Assembly (NCBI GenBank): GCA_934644775.1
Contig: CAKUDB010000001.1
Coordinates: 62,001-126,000, forward strand
DNA: 64,000 nucleotides
Source of the DNA: an uncultured bacterium
Lineage (GTDB): Bacteria > Vulcanimicrobiota > Xenobia > Xenobiales > Xenobiaceae
Direction of reading: 5' to 3'
Below, in pieces: positions 1 through 7,869 of the stretch; positions within the stretch are counted from its first letter, which is position 1; the number at the start of each line of letters is the position of its first letter. Both the position numbers and the translations under genes were made by a program. The notes under the pieces were generated by a model. The model searched no databases and was not told the DNA's origin. It was given only the letters and a program-made list of their open reading frames with translations.

Positions 1-1
1 T

Positions 2-937
2 AAAAACGTAAGCGAGGACGCTCGAACAATAACTGTTACCGGACAGAGTAAAGCTGACCAGATAGAAGCTTTCCAGGTAAAAGTTACTTTGAAGATGCCT
101 GCTGTTGACAAGTATATAGCCGTTTATAACGACAAGGATAACGGGACTACTTTTGACATTCCTCGTGGCGTTGACTTTGACATAACCAATTCTGGCCAAC
201 ATAAAGTTAAGGCTCAGATGTCTTACGCAAAATGTGAAGCCTCAGCAGAGTTCCCAGAAGAGGACAATTTGAAAGATGTCACTGAGAATATGACTATAGA
301 TGAAGAATCTATTACTCCTCTCTTAAACACTTTCTTGGTTGAAAAGAAGGCTGAGGGTAGCTACTCCAGCGTAACTGATGAAGATGCGTATAGTAGCCGT
401 AATAAGATCGGCCAGACCGGCAATATTACCATGAAGAATAAGTGGGATGACAAGTCTGAAAACTTCGGTTGTGAAGCTGCTTCGGGTAAGCCTTTCCAGA
501 GCTTTAATGTTGAACCGGCTGAGTTCACTTTGAAACTTGAGAGGCCTACTATCGTTAGCTGTAAGCCTGTAGTCTTAGGTGAAGATGGTAACCAAGTTAC
601 AGCTGAAACTGACGGTAAATATCATTTCAAAGCTAATACAAAGTTCCAATTCTTGTTGAAAGATGTAGAACTTAGTGATAAAGGTAAACTTGATCACTTA
701 GAAGGTAATAGTACTATTAGCAGTATCTACTATGAGGGAAGGTATATCGATATAGTTAAGCTCTTGGATCCTAAGAAAATAGACAGCTTGTATCAAGTTC
801 AAGATAGTGAAGAGCTTAGCGCTGGTGCCGCTAGCGATATTAAGATTACTCCTGACCCTCACCAGTACTACAATGTTTCTGATTATGTTGATAAACATAA
901 AGATGACGTAACCATAACTGTTGTTTTGGACAAGTAA
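2..937 (+). CDS. C-terminal part of an unrecognised, probably beta-rich protein (5' truncated)
   Basis: The reading frame is already open at the first bases of the window, so the start lies upstream; an internal TTG at 89 is not a convincing start. About 311 residues are visible, rich in Asp, Lys, Ser, Thr and Val with alternating hydrophobic residues, and the end (TITVVLDK) looks like a closing beta strand. That composition suggests an exported or surface protein built of Ig-like or similar beta domains, but I recognise no family motif. It is followed by two hairpins and a shared bidirectional terminator, so it ends its transcription unit. Function unknown. Confidence 0.7.
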   Translation, partial: KNVSEDARTITVTGQSKADQIEAFQVKVTLKMPAVDKYIAVYNDKDNGTTFDIPRGVDFDITNSGQHKVKAQMSYAKCEASAEFPEEDNLKDVTENMTIDEESITPLLNTFLVEKKAEGSYSSVTDEDAYSSRNKIGQTGNITMKNKWDDKSENFGCEAASGKPFQSFNVEPAEFTLKLERPTIVSCKPVVLGEDGNQVTAETDGKYHFKANTKFQFLLKDVELSDKGKLDHLEGNSTISSIYYEGRYIDIVKLLDPKKIDSLYQVQDSEELSAGAASDIKITPDPHQYYNVSDYVDKHKDDVTITVVLDK

Positions 938-941
938 TCTT

Positions 942-988
942 AGCTAAATTTTCGCTTGGAGAGCTTGCCTCTCTAAGCGAAAATAGCT
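942..988. repeat. Long inverted repeat after the first gene
   Basis: The arms at 942-963 and 969-988 pair over about 20 bases, with one G-T pair and one extra A in the left arm, around a loop of only 5 bases. No T-run follows directly, so this is probably a 3'-end stabilising stem working with the next hairpin rather than a terminator alone. Confidence 0.6.
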
Positions 989-993
989 AAACG

Positions 994-1034
994 ATAATCC
1001 CCGCTTACTGTAGGGTAGGTGGGGATTATTTTAT
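994..1034 (+). terminator. Terminator of the truncated first gene
   Basis: ATAATCCCC (994-1002) pairs perfectly with GGGGATTAT (1021-1029) and is followed by a T-rich stretch, as in an intrinsic terminator. Confidence 0.6.
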
Positions 1035-1056
1035 TGTGTTGCTACTATATACAAAT

Positions 1057-1101
1057 AAAAAAACTTCGCTCAGGCTATGTAAGCCTAAACGAAGTTTTTT
1101 T
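1057..1101. terminator. Bidirectional terminator between convergent genes
   Basis: AAAAAAACTTCG (1057-1068) is the exact reverse complement of CGAAGTTTTTTT (1090-1101), with a second inner AGGC/GCCT pairing. It has a T-run on both strands and lies between the first gene (plus) and the GGGtGRT gene (minus), so it can serve both. Confidence 0.85.
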
Positions 1102-1134
1102 GCGTAGAGTTGCTTGGGCAGCCTCTAACCTAGC

Positions 1135-2136
1135 TTACTTTTTCAAAGCTTCGGCTACGGAAACGGCTACAGCTACAGTGGCACCAACCATAGGGTTGTT
1201 ACCCATACCCAGGAAGCCCATCATTTCGACGTGGGCGGGCACAGAGCTGGAACCGGCGAACTGAGCGTCGGAATGCATACGGCCCATAGTATCGGTCATA
1301 CCGTAAGAAGCAGGGCCGGCAGCCATATTGTCGGGATGTAAGGTGCGACCAGTGCCGCCGCCGGAAGCTACTGAGAAGTACTTCTTACCTTGCTCAATGC
1401 ACTCTTTTTTGTAAGTGCCGGCTACGGGGTGCTGGAAGCGGGTAGGGTTGGTGGAGTTGCCAGTAATGGAAACGTCTACGCCCTCTAAGTGCATGATGGC
1501 TACGCCTTCGCGAACGTCGTCAGCGCCGAAGCAGCGGACTTTGGCACGCTCGCCTTTAGAGTAGGCAATCTCTTTAACTACTTCAATTTTGCCGGTGAAG
1601 TAGTCAAATTTGGTTTGCACATAGGTAAAGCCGTTGATACGGGAGATGATCTGAGCGGCGTCTTTGCCTAAGCCATTCAAGATAACGCGCAAAGGAGTTT
1701 GGCGGGCTTTGTTGGCGTTGTTGACGATACCGATGGCACCTTCAGCGGCGGCGAAAGATTCGTGGCCGGCCAAGAAAGCGAAGCACTTAGTCTCGTCACT
1801 TAAAAGCATAGCGCCTAAGTTGCCGTGACCGAGACCGACTTTGCGATCGTCAGCTACGGAACCGGGAATGCAGAAAGCTTGCAAGCCCACGCCAATTAAG
1901 CGAGCGGCTTCGGCAGCGTCTTTAGCACCTTTTTTGAGGGCAATGGCGGCGCCTACAGTGTAGGCCCAGCAAGCATTGTCAAAAGCGATAGGCTGAACTT
2001 TGCGGACGACATCGTAAGGGGCGATGCCATGCTCATCGCAAATAGCCTTGGCTTCTTCGATACTGGAAATACCGTACTCGGCGAGCACAGCGTTGATTTT
2101 ATCAATACGGCGTTCGTAACTTTCAAATAATGACAT
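1135..2136 (-). CDS. GGGtGRT protein
   Basis: The 333-residue product carries the diagnostic motif GGGTGRT at residues 259-265, the feature after which this otherwise uncharacterised family is named. It is Gly/Ala-rich, has no signal peptide, and is full length. The gene lies 12 bases after the stop of an iron-sulfur scaffold homologue and has its own purine-rich ribosome site, so the two are almost certainly co-transcribed. Family knowledge: GGGtGRT proteins are typically encoded next to such a scaffold protein in anaerobes, and their biochemical role is not established. A role in Fe-S or redox metabolism is inference from the pairing. Confidence 0.85.
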   Translation of the reverse strand: MSLFESYERRIDKINAVLAEYGISSIEEAKAICDEHGIAPYDVVRKVQPIAFDNACWAYTVGAAIALKKGAKDAAEAARLIGVGLQAFCIPGSVADDRKVGLGHGNLGAMLLSDETKCFAFLAGHESFAAAEGAIGIVNNANKARQTPLRVILNGLGKDAAQIISRINGFTYVQTKFDYFTGKIEVVKEIAYSKGERAKVRCFGADDVREGVAIMHLEGVDVSITGNSTNPTRFQHPVAGTYKKECIEQGKKYFSVASGGGTGRTLHPDNMAAGPASYGMTDTMGRMHSDAQFAGSSSVPAHVEMMGFLGMGNNPMVGATVAVAVSVAEALKK

Positions 2137-2148
2137 TGCGCTATCTCC

Positions 2149-2841
2149 CTATTCCTGACGAGGATCGACGAATTTGACACCGTCGGCGAAACGGCCGTAA
2201 GTGCCGGTGGCATCCTTCATGGCCTGGGCGGGCTCTACGCCCTTCTTGATAGCGGCCATCATCTTGCCTATGTTGACAAACTCATAACCGATAATGAGAC
2301 TGTCTGCGTCGAGAGCAATGCGAGTGACATAGCCTTCAGCCATCTCTAAGTAGCGAGCGCCCTTAGCTTTGGTTCCGTACATGGTGCCGAGCTGACTGCG
2401 CAAAGCTTTACCCAAATCTTCGAGGCCAGCCCCAATAGGAAGGCCATCTTCGGAGAAGGCGGTCTGGGTGCGACCATAAACGATCTGGAGGAAGAGTTCG
2501 CGCATAGCTACATTGATAGCGTCGCATACTAAGTCGGTGTTGAGAGCTTCTAAAATAGTTTTGCCAGGTAAAATTTCGGCAGCCATGGCGGCAGAATGGG
2601 TCATACCGCTGCAACCGACAGTTTCCACCAAAGCTTCTTCAATAATGCCATTTTTGACATTAAGGGTGAGTTTGCAAGCACCCTGTTGGGGAGCGCAGCG
2701 GCCTACGCCATGAGTCAAGCCGCTAATTTCGCTGATCTCTTTGACCTGTACCCATTTGCCCTCTTCGGGAATGGGGGCCGGACCATGATATGCGCCCTTA
2801 GCGATAGGACACATGTGAGACACTTCTGCTGAGTAAATCAT
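2149..2841 (-). CDS. Iron-sulfur cluster assembly scaffold-like protein (GGGtGRT partner)
   Basis: The product is a 230-residue NifU/IscU-like scaffold relative. Conserved cysteines are seen in GVGRCAPQQGACKL, ETVGCSGMTHS and DLVCDAIN, the spacing expected of cluster-binding positions in this divergent scaffold group. The start at 2841 is preferred over an upstream in-frame codon at 2904 because AAGGAGTAATTCT lies directly before the ATG and the extra 21 residues look unrelated. It heads a two-gene minus-strand operon with the GGGtGRT gene. It is a special scaffold-like variant rather than the general IscU/SufU housekeeping protein; that distinction is inferred from the partner gene. Confidence 0.8.
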   Translation of the reverse strand: MIYSAEVSHMCPIAKGAYHGPAPIPEEGKWVQVKEISEISGLTHGVGRCAPQQGACKLTLNVKNGIIEEALVETVGCSGMTHSAAMAAEILPGKTILEALNTDLVCDAINVAMRELFLQIVYGRTQTAFSEDGLPIGAGLEDLGKALRSQLGTMYGTKAKGARYLEMAEGYVTRIALDADSLIIGYEFVNIGKMMAAIKKGVEPAQAMKDATGTYGRFADGVKFVDPRQE

Positions 2842-3025
2842 AGAATTACTCCTTAACTGAAAGAATAGCAAATTACAGCTCGCCTTGCTTCTGCGAAAAA
2901 GCACTTAAGCCCTTCTGCCAAGATTTGCTGCCCTTTAAGAATAAGTATCTATACATATAGTGGCTCCCAGCCCCTCTAAAGATATTTTTTTACTTTATTT
3001 TAATAAAAAGGTTCGTTTTTAGGCG

Positions 3026-3054
3026 TTGACTGACTATTTAATTACCGTTATATT
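3026..3054 (+). promoter_or_regulatory. Promoter of the RND efflux operon
   Basis: TTGACT (3026-3031) and TATATT (3049-3054) are separated by exactly 17 bases, a near-consensus vegetative promoter about 90 bases before the adaptor gene. The rest of the 302-base gap 2842-3143 is AT-rich and holds the two repeats described separately. Confidence 0.65.
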
Positions 3055-3094
3055 TAACCCTGTATCTTTGTGATATTGACTGATTGTTCAATTG
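3026..3094 (+). promoter_or_regulatory. Pair of candidate TetR operators flanking the efflux promoter start
   Basis: Two copies of a 19-base motif, TTGACTGACTATTTAATTA (3026-3044) and TTGACTGATTGTTCAATTG (3076-3094), lie 50 bases apart, about five helical turns. The first overlaps the -35 box and the second falls just downstream of the predicted transcription start. That is the arrangement expected for repression, and the operon ends in a TetR gene. Assignment to that regulator is inference. Confidence 0.5.
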
Positions 3095-3143
3095 AAATTC
3101 AGCTAGGAGAGATATTTTCTGCTTCCCCCTGCGGACAGAAATA

Positions 3144-4607
3144 ATGAGACTGATGAATAACAAATACTTAAATTTGGGCCTCCCTGTCGGCTTAGTTTTG
3201 GTAGCCGCCACTCTACTAGGCGGAGCTGTAGGCTGTACTCAGGGCACTTCCGGCGAAGAGAAAAAAGATGTAGCTGTTACCGAAGTTAAAGCCAGCAATG
3301 TAGAACTGGCTACTTCCCAATTGGGCAGCATTATGGAAGAGACTACTATTACCGGCCACCTAAATGCTATTAGTAAGGCCAATATAGTTAGTCGGGTAGC
3401 TGGCCGAGTGGTGGGCATCTATGCTCGCGAAGGCGATTTTGTGCGCCAAGGTCAGATTTTAGCTCAGTTAGACGATACGGTACAAAAAAATACCGTCAAT
3501 TCAGCTAAAGCTAGTTTGGCTCAGGCTCAAGCCGCTCTCAACCAAGCTTTAGCCAATTACAATTCGGCTCAAACTAGAGTAGGCCAAGCCCAAGAGAGTA
3601 TGGGTATGACCGACGTTTCTTCGGCTTTGGAAGTACAAAAGGCCAACCAAGGGGTAATTCAGGCCCAATCGGCCTTAGCTAGCGCCCAGGCCAACTACGA
3701 CGACGCTCTCTTAAATATGCACCGTCAGCAAGATCTCTATGCTAAAGACGCCGTCTCCAGCTACGCTCGCGAGCAAGCCGAATTGCGGGAGCGCACCTCT
3801 TTTCAGCAGCTTAATACGGCCAAAAGCGCCCTTAAAGCGGCCAAAGAGAGTTTGCATATTGCTAAAACGGCCCAGCGCCAAGTCAATATCTTAAATGCCG
3901 ACGTCAAAAATAGCAAAGACGCCGTGGCCCAAGCTCAAGCGGCCGTCGAGCAAGCTAGAGCTACCGTCCAGGCCGCCCAAGCCGCCTACCATTCTGCTCT
4001 AACTAACTTGGAAGATATGGCTATCAAGTCGCCTATCGACGGTATAGTTACTAAGCGCAATATTGAAATTGGCGCTTTCGCTAGCGACGGCAGTGGCGCT
4101 GTCTTTAGTGTAGTTAATAATAAAGATTTGGAAATGATCAGCTCTTTGGACGAAAAGTTCGCCCCGGCGGTAAAACCCGGCAGTGGTCTGACTCTAAAGA
4201 CCTCTATTGTCGATAAGGTGCCTGCTACCATAGTCGACGTTATTCCCGCTTCCGATCCTACCAGCCATACTATTAAGGTTCGCCTCAATATTAAAAATGA
4301 GAGCGGAGCCCTTTTAGACGGAACTTATGCCGAAGCCAATATGCCCGTCCAAGAGCTTAAGGGAGTAATCGTTCCCCGCACAGCTGTCAATATTGCCGTA
4401 GGCTCCGTCTATGTAATGGTTTTTGAAGGTAGCGGCACTGAAGGTACTGCCAAAAAGTACCCCGTCAAGATGGTCTATAGCAACGGTAAAGAGGCTTTAG
4501 TTAGCGGTATCGAGGCCGGCTTACAAGTAGTTACTTCCGGTGCTTTAGATATTCTCGATGGCCAGCCGCTCAAAATCGCTGCTGCTAAAGCAGAGGAGAA
4601 CGAGTAG
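3144..4607 (+). CDS. RND efflux periplasmic adaptor (membrane fusion protein)
   Basis: This 487-residue HlyD/AcrA-type adaptor would bridge the inner-membrane pump and the TolC channel. The N-terminus has a hydrophobic signal segment ending in GGAVGC, a plausible though imperfect lipobox with a lipidated Cys near residue 31. A lipoyl-like half motif (VAGRVVGIYAREGDFVRQG, about 81-99) precedes a long Ala/Gln-rich coiled-coil hairpin (about 115-280). The second lipoyl half (MAIKSPIDGIVTKRNIEIG) and beta-barrel and membrane-proximal regions follow. The pump gene starts 2 bases after this stop, so the genes are translationally coupled. Substrates cannot be read from the sequence. Confidence 0.92.
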   Translation: MRLMNNKYLNLGLPVGLVLVAATLLGGAVGCTQGTSGEEKKDVAVTEVKASNVELATSQLGSIMEETTITGHLNAISKANIVSRVAGRVVGIYAREGDFVRQGQILAQLDDTVQKNTVNSAKASLAQAQAALNQALANYNSAQTRVGQAQESMGMTDVSSALEVQKANQGVIQAQSALASAQANYDDALLNMHRQQDLYAKDAVSSYAREQAELRERTSFQQLNTAKSALKAAKESLHIAKTAQRQVNILNADVKNSKDAVAQAQAAVEQARATVQAAQAAYHSALTNLEDMAIKSPIDGIVTKRNIEIGAFASDGSGAVFSVVNNKDLEMISSLDEKFAPAVKPGSGLTLKTSIVDKVPATIVDVIPASDPTSHTIKVRLNIKNESGALLDGTYAEANMPVQELKGVIVPRTAVNIAVGSVYVMVFEGSGTEGTAKKYPVKMVYSNGKEALVSGIEAGLQVVTSGALDILDGQPLKIAAAKAEENE

Positions 4608-4609
4608 CC

Positions 4610-7600
4610 TTGAGTATTTGGGATTTTTGTATTAAGAGGCCTGTCTTTACGACAGTGCTAGTTCTGTCACTAATTCTGGTCGGTATCATGGGCTACAGCC
4701 GCATGGGCGTAGACTTGATGCCCGACTTCGATATCCCCGTAGTTAGTGTCACCACCACTTATGTCGGTGCCGACCCTGAGGTTATCGACCAAGACGTCAC
4801 CAATATTATTGAAGAACAAGTCGGTACTATCGAAGGTATCAAGAGTATCAAAAGTACCTCCTACGAAGGCTATTCCGCTGTAGTTATCGAGTTTGAGCTC
4901 GATCGCAATATCGATGTGGCCACTCAAGAAGTGCGCGATAAGGTATCCAAAGCCGAACAAGATTTGCCTACCTCTATCGACAAGCCTTTGGTGCAAAAGA
5001 TCGACCCAGACTCTTCACCAATTATCTACCTGACTCTGGCTGGCGATATTCCTTACCAGCGCCTCTCCCAACTGGCCGACGATGTTTTACAAGACCAAAT
5101 CCAAAATATTAGTGGTGTAGGTAGTGTGGAACTTTACGGTTTCCGCGAGCGCAATATTCGTATTTGGCTGGAAGCGGGCAAGATGGAGAAATATAGCATC
5201 TCTCCAGCCGAAGTGCTCAGCGCTTTGGGCTCTTGGCACGTAGAATTGCCCGGCGGCCGCCTGGAAACTGATAAGCGCGAATCTACCATTAAGATGGAAG
5301 GCGAATATACTAGCGTCGAAGAGCTTGAGACCATGACCCTAGCTTGGCGCAACGGCTCACCGGTACGCTTAAAAGATATTGCCCGCGTGGAAGATGGTGA
5401 AGACGATATTCGCAGCTATTCCCGCGACAATGGCCAAGCTTGCGTCACCTTGGCAGTCGTAAAACAGACCGGCTCCAACACCGTAGGTATCGCCCAAGCT
5501 GTGCGCGACAAGTTGCCAGAATTGCGCGAGCTCTTGCCTGGCAGTGTCAGATTAAATGTCTCTTACGATACTTCAAGCTTTATTAAAGACTCCGTACAAG
5601 GTGTAGGCGACGACTTACTTTTAGGCGGTCTCTTCACAGCTATCGTTATCTATCTCTTCTTGCGTCATATCAAGATGACCATTATCAGCTTGATATCTAT
5701 TCCTACTTCACTACTGGGCGCTTTCGGGTTCATGTACTTCATGAACTTTACCATTAACCAAATTACCATGTTGGCTATGTCGCTAGCTGTAGGTTTGGTA
5801 ATCGACGATACTATCGTAGTTCTGGAGAATATCTTCCGTATGATGGAAGAAGGCTCGGCTGACGGTAAGGAAGCAGCTAGCAAAGGTACTGGAGAAGTGG
5901 CTTTTGCCGTATTGGCCGCCACTATGACTATCGCGGCTATCTTCTTGCCCGTAGCCTTTATGGGCGGTATTATCGGTCGAGTTTTCTACCAATTTGGTAT
6001 CAGCGTAGGTATCGCTATTACCCTCTCTTACTGTATCTCCGTTACTCTAACTCCAATGCTTTGCGGCCGTTGGTTGAAGCCTGAAAGTCACAACAACTTC
6101 TTTACCAACGCTGTCGGCTCTTTCCTGAGTTGGATGGACCACACTTACAGATCTTGGCTTACTGTAGTCCTGCGCAACCGTTTTACCCGCGTTATGACTA
6201 TTGTTATAGCTTTCGCTTGTTTCGCTTTCGGTCTCTTCTTAGCCGGTTTTGTAGGCGAAGAATTTTCCCCCAATGCCGACCGCAGCGCCTTTATCGTCAG
6301 TGTTAAGACCCCTATCGGCACTTCCTTGGCCTTAACCGACGAGCGTTGCCGAGTTATTACCACTATTGCCAGACAACATCCAGAAGTTATCAAAACTATG
6401 GAAACTATCGGCGATACTCGAACTGGTCAGGTTAATAAAGCTACTATTATTGTTGAGCTTAAACCCCGCAAAGAGCGCCAAAAATCTCAGCAGCAAATCA
6501 TGGACGAAATGCGCGCCGAGTTTGAAAAGTTGGCTGGTGTCACCGCTATTCCGGCTCACATCCCTACAATGGGCGGCGGCTCTACCCAATACGACTTGCA
6601 ATACGCTTTACAAGGTGCCGATCTGGACACTTTGGAAGAGATTACCGGCAAAATTACTCGTCTAATGCAAAAGAATAAGAGCCTTTGCGACATCAACGAC
6701 GATTTGGAATTGATCCAACCCCAAGTGTCCGTCTTCCCCAAGAGGGATAGCGCTGCCGACGTAGGCTTAACTACTAAAGATATTACTACCGCTTTGCAAA
6801 CGATGATGGGTGGCGTCGACGCTGCCAAGTTTAAGATCGGCAGTAAGCGCTACGACGTGCGCGTCAAAGCTGAAGACTCTTTCCGCGAAGACGCCGAATC
6901 GATCCGCAAGATCCTCCTGCGCACCCCTTCAGGCAAAAATGTCTATATGCGCAGTGTGGCCAATGTAGTTGAAGGCTTGGGCCCCAATTGTATTAGCCGC
7001 TACGACCGTATGCGCTCTGTCACCATCACTTGTAACGTAGTAGCTAACACCATTACTACCGGTCAAGCTTCTGAATGGTTCGAAAAAGAGGTCGCTCAGC
7101 TTTTACAAAGCTATCCCGGCTACAAAATTACCGCTACCGGTATGACCCAAAACCAAAAAGAATCGATGCAATATATGATGTTCGCTCTCTTGAGCTCTAT
7201 TGTTATCGTCTATTTGGTACTGGCCGCTCAGTTTGAATCTTTCATCCACCCCTTCACTATTATGATGACCTTGCCTCTGGCTTTGGTGGGCGTCTTCTTG
7301 GCCCTCTTCCTCTGCCACGAGAACTTAAGCATCTTCGCTCTAATCGGTATCATCATGTTGGTAGGTATCGTTACCCGTAACGGTATCTTGTTGGTAGAAT
7401 TTGCCAACCAACTGCGCGAAGAAGAAGGGCTCGATCCCCACTACGCTATGCTTAAAGCCGGCCCCTTGCGTTTGCGCCCTATCCTTATGACGGCTGCTTC
7501 CTCCATTATCGGCGTTTTGCCCGTAGCTTTAGGCATGTCCGAAGGTGGCGAAGTCCGCTCGGCTATGGGTGTAGCCGTAATCGGTGGTCTGCTTACTTCT

Positions 7601-7867
7601 ACCTTCTTGACCCTTTTCGTAGTACCGACAGCTTATATTACCTTCGATGGTACTATGGCCAGAATTACCAATATCTTGCGCAAAATGGGCTTTAAGTTCG
7701 AAGAGGACAACCCCTCTGGTGCTCCTCCTGCTCCCGCTCCTTCGGGCAGCCCTTCTACTAAAAAGTCGGGCGTAGATTTAAGTAAGTCCGAGGCCTCCGG
7801 CAAAAGTGTAAATGATATTCGCCATGGCAAAGTGATCGCCGATTCTAAAGACAAGGAGGCTCGCTAA
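4610..7867 (+). CDS. Efflux RND transporter permease (AcrB/HAE1-like)
   Basis: The 1085-residue inner-membrane proton/drug antiporter has the usual duplicated RND organisation: TM1 at residues 10-30, two large periplasmic loops, and TM blocks near 340-540 and 860-1030. The proton-relay Asp pair is visible in VGLVIDDTIVVLEN (D399, D400). At the TM10 position corresponding to AcrB Lys940 there is Arg (R923, in GIVTRNGILLVEF). A charged, Pro/Ser/Lys-rich cytoplasmic tail follows the last TM. The start is TTG at 4610, 2 bases after the adaptor stop, and the N-terminus SIWDFCIKRPVFTTVLVLS is typical of the family. Middle gene of the adaptor-pump-TolC-TetR operon. Confidence 0.95.
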   Translation: MSIWDFCIKRPVFTTVLVLSLILVGIMGYSRMGVDLMPDFDIPVVSVTTTYVGADPEVIDQDVTNIIEEQVGTIEGIKSIKSTSYEGYSAVVIEFELDRNIDVATQEVRDKVSKAEQDLPTSIDKPLVQKIDPDSSPIIYLTLAGDIPYQRLSQLADDVLQDQIQNISGVGSVELYGFRERNIRIWLEAGKMEKYSISPAEVLSALGSWHVELPGGRLETDKRESTIKMEGEYTSVEELETMTLAWRNGSPVRLKDIARVEDGEDDIRSYSRDNGQACVTLAVVKQTGSNTVGIAQAVRDKLPELRELLPGSVRLNVSYDTSSFIKDSVQGVGDDLLLGGLFTAIVIYLFLRHIKMTIISLISIPTSLLGAFGFMYFMNFTINQITMLAMSLAVGLVIDDTIVVLENIFRMMEEGSADGKEAASKGTGEVAFAVLAATMTIAAIFLPVAFMGGIIGRVFYQFGISVGIAITLSYCISVTLTPMLCGRWLKPESHNNFFTNAVGSFLSWMDHTYRSWLTVVLRNRFTRVMTIVIAFACFAFGLFLAGFVGEEFSPNADRSAFIVSVKTPIGTSLALTDERCRVITTIARQHPEVIKTMETIGDTRTGQVNKATIIVELKPRKERQKSQQQIMDEMRAEFEKLAGVTAIPAHIPTMGGGSTQYDLQYALQGADLDTLEEITGKITRLMQKNKSLCDINDDLELIQPQVSVFPKRDSAADVGLTTKDITTALQTMMGGVDAAKFKIGSKRYDVRVKAEDSFREDAESIRKILLRTPSGKNVYMRSVANVVEGLGPNCISRYDRMRSVTITCNVVANTITTGQASEWFEKEVAQLLQSYPGYKITATGMTQNQKESMQYMMFALLSSIVIVYLVLAAQFESFIHPFTIMMTLPLALVGVFLALFLCHENLSIFALIGIIMLVGIVTRNGILLVEFANQLREEEGLDPHYAMLKAGPLRLRPILMTAASSIIGVLPVALGMSEGGEVRSAMGVAVIGGLLTSTFLTLFVVPTAYITFDGTMARITNILRKMGFKFEEDNPSGAPPAPAPSGSPSTKKSGVDLSKSEASGKSVNDIRHGKVIADSKDKEAR

Positions 7868-7869
7868 TC

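Noticed and set aside
1019..1264. 81-residue plus-strand frame after the first gene
   Set aside because: It runs through the bidirectional terminator and into the antisense of the GGGtGRT gene.
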